A DNA stretch of 64,000 nt, from NCBI RefSeq assembly GCF_011355085.1, contig NZ_VXCP01000009.1, positions 81,128-145,127 of the forward strand. Reading direction: 5' to 3'. A program made the position numbers and the translations under genes. The notes below the pieces were generated by a model. The model was given only the letters and a program-made list of their open reading frames with translations. It was not told where the DNA came from and did no database searches. Origin of the DNA: Pseudomonas akapageensis (GTDB lineage Bacteria; Pseudomonadota; Gammaproteobacteria; Pseudomonadales; Pseudomonadaceae). Below are positions 9,235 to 17,602 of the stretch, piece after piece; position 1 is the first letter of the stretch; the number at the start of each line of letters is the position of its first letter.

Positions 9235-9296
9235 GCGGGTGTACTCCCACTAGTTATTTTTGTGCGGGTTGGATGTGATCAGCTGTGTGATACGTT

Positions 9297-9306
9297 ATCG
9301 TACAAC
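9297..9306. promoter_or_regulatory. Predicted GntR operator core upstream of the transporter
   Basis: ATCGTACAAC within GATACGTTATCGTACAACTG, closely resembling the kdgD-upstream site. It is placed 63 nt before the transporter start. Confidence 0.62.
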
Positions 9307-9391
9307 TGCGGTTAATTCTAGATGTCGTTCGTCTCTTTTTGACGTTTTCTGTGGGGGCAGTATTGGGGTTGATGCAGGGGGGTGATTTGTT

Positions 9392-9401
9392 ATCGTACAA
9401 C
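9392..9401. promoter_or_regulatory. Second operator core, 95 bp further upstream
   Basis: ATCGTACAAC preceded by TTGTT, in the same orientation as the 9297 copy. Spacing of 95 bp is close to nine helical turns, which could allow a DNA loop. It is also the edge of a repeat, so its role is less sure than that of the other three. Confidence 0.45.
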
Positions 9402-9404
9402 GAA

Positions 9405-9514
9405 CGCCTGCTGCGCAGGCGAGCGCAGCCTGCGGCAGCGGCTACAGAGGTTCGGCTTGCTACGGTTGGCGTAGCCGCTGCCGCCAGGCTGCGCTGGAGT
9501 CCCGCAGGGGCTCC
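9405..9514. repeat. Inverted repeat element with GTAGCCGCTGCCGC arms, copy 1
   Basis: GCGAGCGCAGCCTGCGGCAG continues CGGCTAC (9419-9445). GTAGCCGCTGCCGCCAGGCT continues GCGCTGGAGTCCCGCAGGGGCTCC (9471-9514). These are inverted copies of one another. A second element with the same arms in the opposite order lies at 54104-54211. It belongs to the REP-like class of pseudomonad intergenic repeats and ends just before the deacetylase stop codon. Confidence 0.75.
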
Positions 9515-9523
9515 CCGGCGTCC

Positions 9524-10417
9524 TCAGGCAGGGAACTGGACCATCCAATGCCTGGCAATCTCCTCACGCCGACAAATCCACACCGCGTCGTGGCCCTGCA
9601 CGTAATCGAGAAAGCGTGCCAGCGCCATGGCCCGCCCGGGATGGCCGCTGATCCGCCCATGCAGGCCAATGCTCATCATCTTCGGGTGATGCGCGCCTTC
9701 CTGCCACAGCAGGTCGAACGCATCCTTGAGCAGCTGGAAAAAATCTTCCCCGCAACTGAATCCGTTCGGCAGCAGATAGCGGCAGTCGTTGTTGACCAGG
9801 GTGTAGGGGATTATCAGATGGGCAGGTGAACCCGGGAGCCAGTAGGGCAGGTCATCGTTGTAGGCGTCCGAGCTGTAAAGGAACCCACCTTCTTCGCGCA
9901 ACAGACGACGGGTGTTCTGGCTGACCCTGCCGGTGTACCAGCCGGTGGGGCGTTTGCCGCAGATCCGTTCGATCACTTCGAGGGTGAGGCGGATATGGCG
10001 TCGCTCTTCGTCTTCTGGAATGTCGCGATAGTCCAGCCAGCGATAGCCATGCCCGGCAATCTCATGACCGGCAGCACAGAGCGCATGGCCGATCGCCGGG
10101 GTGAGTTCCAGCGCCCGGCCGACGGCGAAGGCGGTCAGCGGCAGACCACGGCTGTCGAACAGTTCCAGGATGCGCCAGACACCTGCACGCGAGCCGTATT
10201 CGTACATGCCCTCGACACTCAAGTCCTGCTCCCCGATGCGCGGCGGCCGGCCCGGCAGTTCGTGCAGATAAGCCTCCGACTGGACATCGCCATTGAGGAT
10301 GCAGGACTCCGCGCCTTCTTCGATGTTGAGGACGAACTGGACGGCGACGCGCGCTTCACCGGGCCATCGCGGGTGGGGAGGGCAGCCGCCGTAACCTATC
10401 AGGTCGCGAGTGGCCAT
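9524..10417 (-). CDS. Polysaccharide deacetylase family protein (PuuE/allantoinase-like)
   Basis: A 297-residue NodB-homology protein of the PuuE-like clade. The N-terminus reads YGGCPPHPRWPGEARVAVQFVLNIEEGAE, with the usual NYEEG-type motif replaced by NIEEG. The metal-site region has AGHEIAGHGYRWLDY, and a late GLHGRISGHPGR motif is present. Related enzymes hydrolyse allantoin or deacetylate N-acetylated sugars; substrate is not fixed by sequence. Its ATG overlaps the stop of the upstream GNAT gene in the form TGATG, indicating translational coupling. It is the last gene of an exporter-GNAT-deacetylase unit. Confidence 0.8.
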   Translation of the reverse strand: MATRDLIGYGGCPPHPRWPGEARVAVQFVLNIEEGAESCILNGDVQSEAYLHELPGRPPRIGEQDLSVEGMYEYGSRAGVWRILELFDSRGLPLTAFAVGRALELTPAIGHALCAAGHEIAGHGYRWLDYRDIPEDEERRHIRLTLEVIERICGKRPTGWYTGRVSQNTRRLLREEGGFLYSSDAYNDDLPYWLPGSPAHLIIPYTLVNNDCRYLLPNGFSCGEDFFQLLKDAFDLLWQEGAHHPKMMSIGLHGRISGHPGRAMALARFLDYVQGHDAVWICRREEIARHWMVQFPA

Positions 10418-11280
10418 CAGCCCAGCTCGAAGGTTGTGACGCCGAAGATACGTTCGTGCGCGATCGCCGGTGCAGGACCGAGGTACATGCGTGCGCAGCC
10501 GAACACCTCGACCATCGCGTGCTGCTGCACGAGCGCCATGGCAGCGGGGTTATTCTCCGGGGCATCGAGAAACACCGGGCCACCCTGGGCAAAATTCGCC
10601 AGCTGCACGAAGAGGGCATTGGCGGCCAGGGCGTCATCGGCGAACAAGGGGCCGATCTTGTAGCCATGCCGGCAGAGCCTGGCGACGCCATAACCGCTCA
10701 GCTGTCCATTGTGCCGGCAGCCCAGGGCGAGTGCGTCGGGTTGGCTGACCCAGCCGCTGAGGAAGGTTGCGCGCGCGGCGGGGAAGCAACTGCGGTCGTA
10801 ATCGACGACCTGATCGAAGGGGACGCTGGCCAGGGGGACGATGTCCTGGCCGTCAACCTCTACTGTCACCAGCGGTTCACTGATTTCGGCGCGAAAACGC
10901 ATGTTGCGGTGGGAGAAGACGAAGCCACCCTTGGCGTAGTAGTCCTGCATGGCGAAGACGCCGTCCATGCCGATGCTCGCACCGGGGTGCAGGCGCGCGA
11001 GAAGTCTATCGCGGCGGGCGTGCCAGAGCATATTGCCGAGGCCCTGGCCGCGAAATTCGGGCCGGACGATGAAGAACCCCATGAAGCCGAAGTCGCCATG
11101 GTAGGAAGTGATGGCGCCGCCACCGATCAACTCGCCGCGCAGGTCCGCCGCGATGAAGGCATCCGGGTCCGTCGCCCAGAACAGCTCGGCATCGTGAAGG
11201 CCGGGGTTCCAACCCTCCCGGGCAGCCCAACCGACGAGTTGGTCCAGTTCGGGGCGGGTCATGTGGCGTATGTTCAACAC
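10417..11280 (-). CDS. GNAT acetyltransferase with C-terminal YitH/DUF1248-like domain
   Basis: A 287-residue protein. The N-terminal GNAT domain (about 5-130) has the acetyl-CoA loop RGQGLGNMLW preceded by the FFIVRPEF strand. A second, non-canonical acetyltransferase-like half follows, with the FLSGW, GYKIGPLFAD and FLDAPENNPAA motifs seen in YitH-type proteins. GTG at 11280 is chosen because GGAG lies 8 nt upstream and the protein then starts MLNIRHMTRPEL, the usual N-terminus; the longest frame would begin at a TTG without a ribosome site. Coupled to the deacetylase by a one-base overlap. Confidence 0.75.
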   Translation of the reverse strand: MLNIRHMTRPELDQLVGWAAREGWNPGLHDAELFWATDPDAFIAADLRGELIGGGAITSYHGDFGFMGFFIVRPEFRGQGLGNMLWHARRDRLLARLHPGASIGMDGVFAMQDYYAKGGFVFSHRNMRFRAEISEPLVTVEVDGQDIVPLASVPFDQVVDYDRSCFPAARATFLSGWVSQPDALALGCRHNGQLSGYGVARLCRHGYKIGPLFADDALAANALFVQLANFAQGGPVFLDAPENNPAAMALVQQHAMVEVFGCARMYLGPAPAIAHERIFGVTTFELG

Positions 11281-11356
11281 CGCGAAGTCTCCATGGCGAA
11301 TCTTTTCGGTATAGCTCAGTCTGCGGCACGCAACATCAGTCAATGACCCTCGACTT

Positions 11357-12796
11357 TCAGGACAAGGGCTCTCGACGCTTGCCGGTCAGGGCAGCGATGG
11401 CAAGCGCAATCGCGATCAGCACCAGCGCGACGGCGAAGGTAATGCGCATGCCGCTGGCGACGGACTCGGGAGGCGCCGTGGTGATATCGGCTGTCGCCGA
11501 GGCGAACACGAACACCGCGCCCAGGGCCGATGCACCGGTGATCAGCCCGAGATTGCGTGACAGGTTGAGCATGCCGGCGATGACGCCCCGTTGCTCGGGG
11601 CGGATTTCTGTCATCACCGCGGTGTTGTTGGCCGTCTGAAACAGTGCGTAGCCGAGGGTGACGATGACTATGGGGGCGATGTAGCCACAGATGCCAAGCG
11701 TCTCCGGGATCAGCGCCAGCATGAGGCAACCCGCCGCCACGGCGATGAGTCCGCCGACCGTGACGTGCCGGGCGCCAAAGCGATCGGCAAGACGACCTGC
11801 CGGGACTCCCGCCAATGCCGCGGCAAACGGCCCGACCGACAAGGCCAGCCCGACCCGCGCGGCATCCAGCCCGAGTGCATGGGCGAGATAGAAGGGCCCG
11901 ACGACCAGGGTCGCCATCATCACCGTCGAGACGAGTGCGCTCATGGCCAGGCTCGCGCCGAGCACCGGGTCGCGGAACATCGCCAGTCGAATCAAGGGGG
12001 ATCGGGCTTTCGCCTCGGCGAGCACGAACAGGCCGACGCCCAGGCCAGCTGCCAACAGCAACGCCATGTTCAGCGGGCCGAAATGGCCGCGCCCGAGCGT
12101 CATGGCGAGCGCATAAGCGGCAAGCGTCAGTGCCAGCAACAGCGTGCCCAGAGGGTCGAAACCGGCACGAGCGGTCTTCGGCTCCAGGCGATCGACGGGC
12201 AGGTAGCGGCGGGCGAGCAGCAACGTCAGGATGCCCAGGGGTACGGTAATGAAGAAGACGGCCTGCCACCCGAACCCGGCGATCAGAACACCGCCGAGCG
12301 ACGGCCCCAGGGCTGTGCCAATCGCCGACATCGTCCCCAGCAGGCCCATGGCGCTTGCGGTCCTGGCCTTTGGAACCGTCTCGCCGACACAGGCCATGGT
12401 CAGGGCCATCATCGTGGCCGCGCCAAGGCCCTGCAGGACCCGCGCGACAACCAGCAGGCCGAGCGTAGGGGCCAGGCCGCACAGGGCCGAGGCCAGGGTG
12501 TAGACGAAAATGCCGGCCAGCAGCAGTCTGCGCCGGCCGATGATGTCGCCGAGCCGTCCGACGCTGACGATCAGGGTGGTGATGGCCAGCAGGTAAGCGA
12601 GGACGATCCACTGGGCTTGCTGGAAGGAGGCATCGTATGCCTGCGCCAGGGTCGGCAGGCCAACATTGGCGATGCTGGTGCCGAGCGAGGACAGCAACAT
12701 GGAGAGCGAAAGGCTGGCGAGCGCCCACCGAACCGAAGGTGTCCGTTGTGCAGTTGCGGCTACTGCTTCATTCAGTCCTGAAGTGATCGGTTTCAT
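11357..12796 (-). CDS. DHA2 family (EmrB/QacA) 14-helix drug:H+ antiporter
   Basis: A 479-residue MFS exporter. Seen: GTSIANVGLPTL in helix 1, GRLGDIIGRRRLLL in loop 2-3, RVLQGLGAA in helix 4 and the antiporter motif C region GPSLGGVLI in helix 5. Fourteen hydrophobic segments are countable. ATG at 12796 is selected because a purine-rich AAAGGGGGCACG precedes it; a longer frame of 501 residues has an atypical hydrophilic start. First of three minus-strand genes and divergent from a LysR gene that probably controls it. The drug or metabolite exported is unknown. Confidence 0.85.
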   Translation of the reverse strand: MKPITSGLNEAVAATAQRTPSVRWALASLSLSMLLSSLGTSIANVGLPTLAQAYDASFQQAQWIVLAYLLAITTLIVSVGRLGDIIGRRRLLLAGIFVYTLASALCGLAPTLGLLVVARVLQGLGAATMMALTMACVGETVPKARTASAMGLLGTMSAIGTALGPSLGGVLIAGFGWQAVFFITVPLGILTLLLARRYLPVDRLEPKTARAGFDPLGTLLLALTLAAYALAMTLGRGHFGPLNMALLLAAGLGVGLFVLAEAKARSPLIRLAMFRDPVLGASLAMSALVSTVMMATLVVGPFYLAHALGLDAARVGLALSVGPFAAALAGVPAGRLADRFGARHVTVGGLIAVAAGCLMLALIPETLGICGYIAPIVIVTLGYALFQTANNTAVMTEIRPEQRGVIAGMLNLSRNLGLITGASALGAVFVFASATADITTAPPESVASGMRITFAVALVLIAIALAIAALTGKRREPLS

Positions 12797-12881
12797 CGTG
12801 CCCCCTTTTTTCCGATGGCTCGCGACATGGAGCTGTCGGAAATCTACGCTTGGGCATAACATGGCGGAAGGCGCACCATTT

Positions 12882-12896
12882 GCACTTTATTCGTGC
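12882..12896. promoter_or_regulatory. Dyad between divergent MFS exporter and LysR gene
   Basis: GCACTTTATTCGTGC has 4-bp perfect arms and 7 bp between them, and lies 43 nt before the LysR start. Its position and dyad form suggest a LysR binding site, but the arms are short. Confidence 0.35.
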
Positions 12897-12938
12897 GTTT
12901 GACGCCATATCTCCATGATGCCGTGCCAGGGCCGAAGC

Positions 12939-13859
12939 ATGTCCACGCCTGATTTCAACCTGCTGGTCACCCTTGATGTGCTGCTCGCCGAAGGCAGCGT
13001 TGCCCGCGCAGCGGAGCGCTTGCGCCTGAGCCCGTCGGCGATGAGCCGGGCGCTGGCGCGATTGCGTGAAACGACGGGCGATCCGCTGTTGGTCAGGGCC
13101 GGGCGCGGTCTGGTCCCGACCCCACGGGCGCTGGAACTGCGCGAGCGGGTCAACCAACTGGTGCAGGACGCTGAAGCGGTTCTGCGCCCGGTTGAGAAAC
13201 TTGACCTCGGAAAGCTGGTCCGCACGTTCACGCTACGTACCAGTGAAGGCTTCGTGGAGAACTTCGCCGCCGACCTCATCGGGCGCATCGGTGAGCAGGC
13301 CCCCGGCGTGCGGTTGCGCTTCATGCACAAGACCGATAAAGACAGCACGCCCCTGCGCGACGGGAGCGTCGATCTGGAAACCGGTGTCGTGGGCAGCACC
13401 GCAGGTCCCGAGGTGCGTACCCAGGCATTGTTCCGCGACCGTTTCATCGGCGTCGTGCGCGGGGGGCATCCCCTGAGCGAAGGCGAGATCACGCCTGCCC
13501 GTTATGCGGCGGGCAGGCACATCAGCGTGTCACGGCGGGGGCTCGACACGGGACCTGTCGATGAAGTCCTGAACCCGCTCGGGCTTGAACGCGAAATCGT
13601 GACGATCGTCGCCGGGTTTTCAACGGCGCTGGCGCTGGCCCGAGCCACGGACCTGATCGCCACGGTTCCCGAACGGCACAGCGCCAACCTGCGCGTCGGC
13701 ATGCACAGCTTTGCGCTGCCCCTGCCCATGCCGACGTTCACGGTTTCGATGCTCTGGCATCCACGGCTCGATGCCGACCTGGCGCATCGCTGGTTGCGAG
13801 GCTGCCTGCGCGACGTTTGTGCTACTGCGAGCCCGTCCTGGGGCGGCGAACGGCTCTGA
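12939..13859 (+). CDS. LysR-type transcriptional regulator divergent to the DHA2 exporter
   Basis: A 306-residue LTTR. The N-terminal winged HTH (about 1-62) reads FNLLVTLDVLLAEGSVARAA then LSPSAMSRALARLRE. The substrate-binding domain runs from about 90 to 295. The start at 12939 (MSTPDFNLL) is preferred since AGGG sits about 7 nt before it and the family begins at this point. Divergent arrangement with exporter-GNAT-deacetylase suggests it is their regulator. Its last 38 nt overlap the convergent beta-propeller gene. Confidence 0.87.
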   Translation: MSTPDFNLLVTLDVLLAEGSVARAAERLRLSPSAMSRALARLRETTGDPLLVRAGRGLVPTPRALELRERVNQLVQDAEAVLRPVEKLDLGKLVRTFTLRTSEGFVENFAADLIGRIGEQAPGVRLRFMHKTDKDSTPLRDGSVDLETGVVGSTAGPEVRTQALFRDRFIGVVRGGHPLSEGEITPARYAAGRHISVSRRGLDTGPVDEVLNPLGLEREIVTIVAGFSTALALARATDLIATVPERHSANLRVGMHSFALPLPMPTFTVSMLWHPRLDADLAHRWLRGCLRDVCATASPSWGGERL

Positions 13860-14466
13860 TCTTCCCGCTGTTGCCGCCGCCGCAGAAGAACCGATCGCCG
13901 CCATCGGCCTCCAGGCCCGACACGCCGACGCCAGGCGGCATCTCCAGTTGCTCCAGGACCTCTCCGGTGCGTGAATCGACGTGTCGCAATTCACTCTGCT
14001 CACCTTCCCAGGTGCCATGCCAGAGCTCGCCGTCGACCCAGGACACCCCGGTGACGAAGCGGTTGGACTCGAGGGTACGAATAATCGCCCCTGTCTGGGG
14101 ATCGATCTGATGGATCTTGCGCTCCCGATACTGTCCCACCCAGAGCGTCCCTTCGGCCCAGGCGAGCCCCGAGTCAGCACCGCCGCCGGGCGCGGGGATC
14201 GTGCCGAGCACATGGCCCGTCTGCGGATCGATCTTCTGGATGCGATCCTCGGCGATCTGAAACAGGTGCTGGCCGTCGAAGGCCGTTCCGGCGTGGGCGG
14301 CGACATCGATCGAGCGTAGCGTCTTGCCGCTCGCAGGATCCAGGGCGTTGAGCTTTTCGCCGCTGGCAAACCAGACGTTCCGGCCGTCCCAGGTAAGCCC
14401 GTGCACATGGTCGACGCCCGGGAAGGGTCCATATTCGCGGATGATTTCGGCTGCTGATCGTTTCAT
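13822..14466 (-). CDS. Small beta-propeller (PQQ/YVTN or glutamine-cyclotransferase-like) protein
   Basis: A 214-residue soluble protein without a signal peptide. About five repeats of the form W-x-G-x-x-(L/V)-W-(V/F) followed by ...IDPxTGxxxxxI are visible (for example LTWDGRNVWFASGEKLNALDP and AWAEGTLWVGQYRERKIHQIDP), which is typical of short propellers. No catalytic role is assigned. The upstream HTH regulator gene is 35 nt away on the same strand, so the two probably form one transcript. The 3' end overlaps the convergent LysR gene by 38 nt. Could bind a ligand rather than catalyse. Confidence 0.65.
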   Translation of the reverse strand: MKRSAAEIIREYGPFPGVDHVHGLTWDGRNVWFASGEKLNALDPASGKTLRSIDVAAHAGTAFDGQHLFQIAEDRIQKIDPQTGHVLGTIPAPGGGADSGLAWAEGTLWVGQYRERKIHQIDPQTGAIIRTLESNRFVTGVSWVDGELWHGTWEGEQSELRHVDSRTGEVLEQLEMPPGVGVSGLEADGGDRFFCGGGNSGKIRAVRRPRTGSQ

Positions 14467-14501
14467 GCTTGCATCCTCAAAGCGGGGTGGTGAGACATAC
14501 C

Positions 14502-15722
14502 CTAATCAATCGGGAGGGGAGCGGGGAGTAACAAGGTCGTCGTGAATCCCGCCACGGAAGGCGTTATCCAGCGACGCGTTCGCCCCTGACCGAACGACTG
14601 CACCGTGCCGGCTGCCGCCAGTGTCTCGAGGGCCCGTTGCACGGTGCGCTGACTGGCTCCGAGCGCCAACGCCAGCGCCGAGCTTGACCAGGATTCGCCA
14701 TCGGCGAGGAAGGCGAGCACCGCAGCGTGCTTCTCCTCCACGGGCCGAGCCAGAACGACCACCTCGCGTGCGCGGCACGGCACCAGCGCAAACCCATGTT
14801 TGGTCGCCGTCACTCCAGCCAGTGCTCCCAGCGCGGCACGAAGCCGCCCGATTTCGACGCGCAACCGTGCGCGATGGGATTCATCGACGAACTTCGCCCG
14901 GAATGCCCGCAAGATCAGTGTGTTCCTCGGCACATCTGCCGGCCAGGCTTCGCCCAGGGCGCATGCCAGCGCGAACAGCACCGGACGCCTGGCGAGCGAA
15001 ACCACTGTGTTTTCGTCGCGCACGACATGACGGCACGCGTCCACCACCAGCGCCCCCGATACCAGCAAGGCTTCAACATCGTCGAGCAGGAGCAGGCGCT
15101 CTTCGCCACGCGCGATCTGCCGTGCCGCGGGCGTGTCCAGGAGCAGCAGCGCGCTTTCGACTTCCGCCGTCAGCGCCGGGATGCCTGCGTGGCGTGCGGC
15201 CTTTTCAGCCCGGGCGAGGGCAGCGTGCGCCGTGCGGGTGTGCAGGCGTCGCAGTGCAATTCCGGCTACGACTAGCTCGTGGGCGGCCCGGGATGCAGGC
15301 GGGAAGGGTGCGGGATCGAGCTCGGCGAGCAACCGCTCGGCCTCATCCAGTCGCCCGATCAGCAGCAGGCGCCGCACCTCGAGATGCCGCGCGTGGGCGG
15401 CGTTGATCCGATCGCCATGGGCGTCGAGGGTCACCCGCGCGGCGTCGAGCGCCTTTGCCGGCCAGCCCAGATCCCGTGAAACGAGCGCGATCTCGGCCTC
15501 GGCGACGACACACCGCGCGCGGGCCACGGCCTCGTTCGGGCCGAAGGCACGCGCCGCACTGCGCAGCAGCGCCTTGGCACGAACGAAATCGCCGAGCTGC
15601 GCCATGGCGATGCCGCGAAGCGCGAGTGCCGGCGCGTCGTCGCGCAAGGCGACCCGGTTCAGGGCGCCGAGGGGATCACCCGCCGCGAGCGCACGCGCGG
15701 CGGCCGTGATCAGGGAGTCCAT
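14502..15722 (-). CDS. TPR-like/HTH transcriptional regulator
   Basis: A 406-residue, Ala/Leu/Arg-rich protein. The first 215 residues are helical repeats of TPR type. About 225-330 contains a winged-helix-like segment of the kind found in large bacterial transcriptional activators (ALACALGEAWPADVPRNTLI, then RLRVEIGRLRAALGAL). About 335-390 is a second HTH (SWSSSALALALGASQRTVQRALETLAAAG, then a wing). No effector domain is recognised. It precedes the beta-propeller gene, so a sensor/regulator pairing is possible. DNA-binding role: fairly sure. Target: unknown. Confidence 0.6.
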   Translation of the reverse strand: MDSLITAAARALAAGDPLGALNRVALRDDAPALALRGIAMAQLGDFVRAKALLRSAARAFGPNEAVARARCVVAEAEIALVSRDLGWPAKALDAARVTLDAHGDRINAAHARHLEVRRLLLIGRLDEAERLLAELDPAPFPPASRAAHELVVAGIALRRLHTRTAHAALARAEKAARHAGIPALTAEVESALLLLDTPAARQIARGEERLLLLDDVEALLVSGALVVDACRHVVRDENTVVSLARRPVLFALACALGEAWPADVPRNTLILRAFRAKFVDESHRARLRVEIGRLRAALGALAGVTATKHGFALVPCRAREVVVLARPVEEKHAAVLAFLADGESWSSSALALALGASQRTVQRALETLAAAGTVQSFGQGRTRRWITPSVAGFTTTLLLPAPLPID

Positions 15723-15814
15723 TTGAATCGCGCCACGCTTGTCACTCCCACCGTCCGCTGCCCGTCGATTAGTCTATCTCACGACGCTCGATCAGCAGGG
15801 TTCAGCCGGAGCTT

Positions 15815-16675
15815 TCAGGGGGCGCCGAACACCATCGTCCAATAGACGCCCTTGTCGCTGCGCGAATTCGCGGCATAAGCCGCGCCAACCTGGGTAAACA
15901 TCGGGTTCATCAAGTTGGCGCAATGCCCGGGGCTGGCCAGCCAGCCGGCCATCGCCTGGTTCGGCGAGCCTTGCCCGGCGGCGATGTTCTCGCCGATCTT
16001 GCGGCCACGGTAGCCGGCGCCCCATGCCCGGTCCGCCGGCATGTCACCGTCGGGGTCCTCGTGGGCGAAGTAGTTATCGGAGGCCATGTCCCGGCTGTGT
16101 TGCTGCGCTGCCGTACCCAGTGCTGCACTCCAGGTCAGCGGTCGCGCGGCGGCGAATCGCTGGCGACCGCACAGGCGTGGCCTGGCTCGTGCCGCGTTGA
16201 CCTGGGCGAGCAACGTCTTTGCCGCCGCGCGTGGGTCGCCCATATGACCATCGATCAGAGGTCGCGCCAGTACCACTTGCCACTCATCATCGTCACGGCT
16301 GACGCCGATATCGGCAAACTGGGCATCGAGCAGGGCCCCACAGTAGCGGCGCTCGAGCATGTCGAAGGCCGCGTCGGCATCTTCTGCGCCGACCACACGG
16401 ATGCTGCGTACCGACACCGCTTGATAGCCCGAATCCTTCAGCGTCTCGCGCAAACTGCCATCATCACCGATTGGCAAGGCCAGCTTCGATTTCAGCGCCA
16501 GGGGCGTCAAGGCTCTGGCCGAGCGCTTTTCGCAGCGTTGGGGGGCGGCGCGGTAGTCGTTGATGGCGTCCACCAGTTGCCGTTCCCCGCGGGCATGGGC
16601 GGGGCTGGTGAGCAGAGGAAACAAAGGAATGAGGCACAGCGGAACGTAGCGAGAGGAGCGGACGGTTTTGCGCAT
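15815..16675 (-). CDS. Secreted CAP/SCP-domain protein, paralogue 1
   Basis: A 286-residue protein with a Sec signal peptide (cleavage near TSPAHA-RG). The C-terminal half (about 160-286) is a complete CAP domain: FAHEDPDG, GENIAAGQ (CAP1-like) and SPGHCANLMNP (CAP2-like), ending VYWTMVFG. The N-terminal half appears to be a shortened, degenerate copy: INDYRAAPQRC and CGALLDAQFADIGV mirror VNAARARPRLC and CANLMNPMFTQVGA. Bacterial CAP proteins are secreted, with lipid-binding or unclear roles. A paralogue with the same plan lies at 17603-18454, across a GNAT gene. Confidence 0.8.
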   Translation of the reverse strand: MRKTVRSSRYVPLCLIPLFPLLTSPAHARGERQLVDAINDYRAAPQRCEKRSARALTPLALKSKLALPIGDDGSLRETLKDSGYQAVSVRSIRVVGAEDADAAFDMLERRYCGALLDAQFADIGVSRDDDEWQVVLARPLIDGHMGDPRAAAKTLLAQVNAARARPRLCGRQRFAAARPLTWSAALGTAAQQHSRDMASDNYFAHEDPDGDMPADRAWGAGYRGRKIGENIAAGQGSPNQAMAGWLASPGHCANLMNPMFTQVGAAYAANSRSDKGVYWTMVFGAP

Positions 16676-16772
16676 GTGGCAAACAGCTCGGATGTTGTTG
16701 TGGGTAGGGGTTCCAAAGCGCAGCTAAGACTGCGAATCCCAAACCAAGTTTCAGCATGGAGAGTACAAATTT

Positions 16773-16801
16773 CTCGTTCCCACGCTCTGCGTGGGAACGA
16801 G
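16773..16801. repeat. Short palindromic REP-like element, copy C
   Basis: CTCGTTCCCACGC, then a 3-nt centre, then GCGTGGGAACGAG; same short form as copy B. Located in the divergent gap between the CAP gene and a GNAT gene. Confidence 0.8.
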
Positions 16802-16873
16802 GACCACTGAGCAATCAGACCGGTTATGATGACCCCACCCAACGCTCATCATTCAAGCCAAGTCAGAACCTCG

Positions 16874-17596
16874 ATGCCCACCATCACCCTGTATGAAACC
16901 CCGCCACCCGAGCCCATCAAAAGCCAGATCCTGCAGATGGTCGTCGACTACGTCACCGATATCAGCATGGTGGCCATCGCGCCGAGCAACCCGCTCTATA
17001 ACCTGTACCAATACGGTGTCGGCTATGAAGTCCATCTGTACCTGGACGCCATGGACGGTTCCAAAGGCATTCCGGTCGAATTGATCGTGGCGGTGGATGA
17101 CCAGGATCCTGACACGGTCGTCGGCTTCTTGCTGTATCTGCCGGTGCAGGACGATCCCGAGGCGAGCGCAGTGGCCTATATGGGCGTGCGGGCAAGCCAT
17201 CGACGGCGGGGTATTGCGCGGGCGATGCTGCAGGACATGGTCGCGCGCTACCCCCATGCCGAGCTGGCCTGTTTCGTGGGCAAGGTGCCGTATTTCGAGG
17301 CCATGGGCTTTCAGGTCGTGGGCGCACGCGGTCCGCAGGTGCTGATGAATACCCGCGATCACGGCACCGACGGGCTGTTGGCGGTGCTGGATGTGGCGCC
17401 GATCTATAACTCAGTGGAGGTCCGGCAGATTCATACGTATCTGCTCAAGCAGCACGGGAAAAGAGCGATGGTGGATGCCGAGAAACAGCGTGACCGGCAC
17501 CTCGATCAGATGACTCGCCAGGCGCAGGCCTTTGTGCGGGAGCGCCTTGGCGAGGCCGCGGCGCTGAACAGCGGCCGCCAGCCACGCTTGCTCTGA
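16874..17596 (+). CDS. GNAT family N-acetyltransferase
   Basis: A 240-residue protein. The central GNAT fold shows strand VAYMGVRASHRRRG followed by the acetyl-CoA loop and helix IARAMLQDMV (about 110-135), then the late strand and helix KVPYFEAMGFQVVG. The N-terminal 60 residues are family-variable. A C-terminal basic helical extension follows (VDAEKQRDRHLDQMTRQAQAF). Start at 16874 (MPTITLYE) removes an unusual leader; no strong ribosome site distinguishes it from the longer frame. Substrate unknown. It sits between two CAP paralogues that face it from both sides. Confidence 0.7.
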   Translation: MPTITLYETPPPEPIKSQILQMVVDYVTDISMVAIAPSNPLYNLYQYGVGYEVHLYLDAMDGSKGIPVELIVAVDDQDPDTVVGFLLYLPVQDDPEASAVAYMGVRASHRRRGIARAMLQDMVARYPHAELACFVGKVPYFEAMGFQVVGARGPQVLMNTRDHGTDGLLAVLDVAPIYNSVEVRQIHTYLLKQHGKRAMVDAEKQRDRHLDQMTRQAQAFVRERLGEAAALNSGRQPRLL

Positions 17597-17602
17597 TAGG
17601 CG

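Noticed and set aside
11340..12781. Alternative long frames (462 codons minus, 396 codons plus) over the DHA2 exporter
   Set aside because: Arg/Pro/Gly-rich out-of-frame translations without membrane helices; the 479-residue MFS frame has every family motif.
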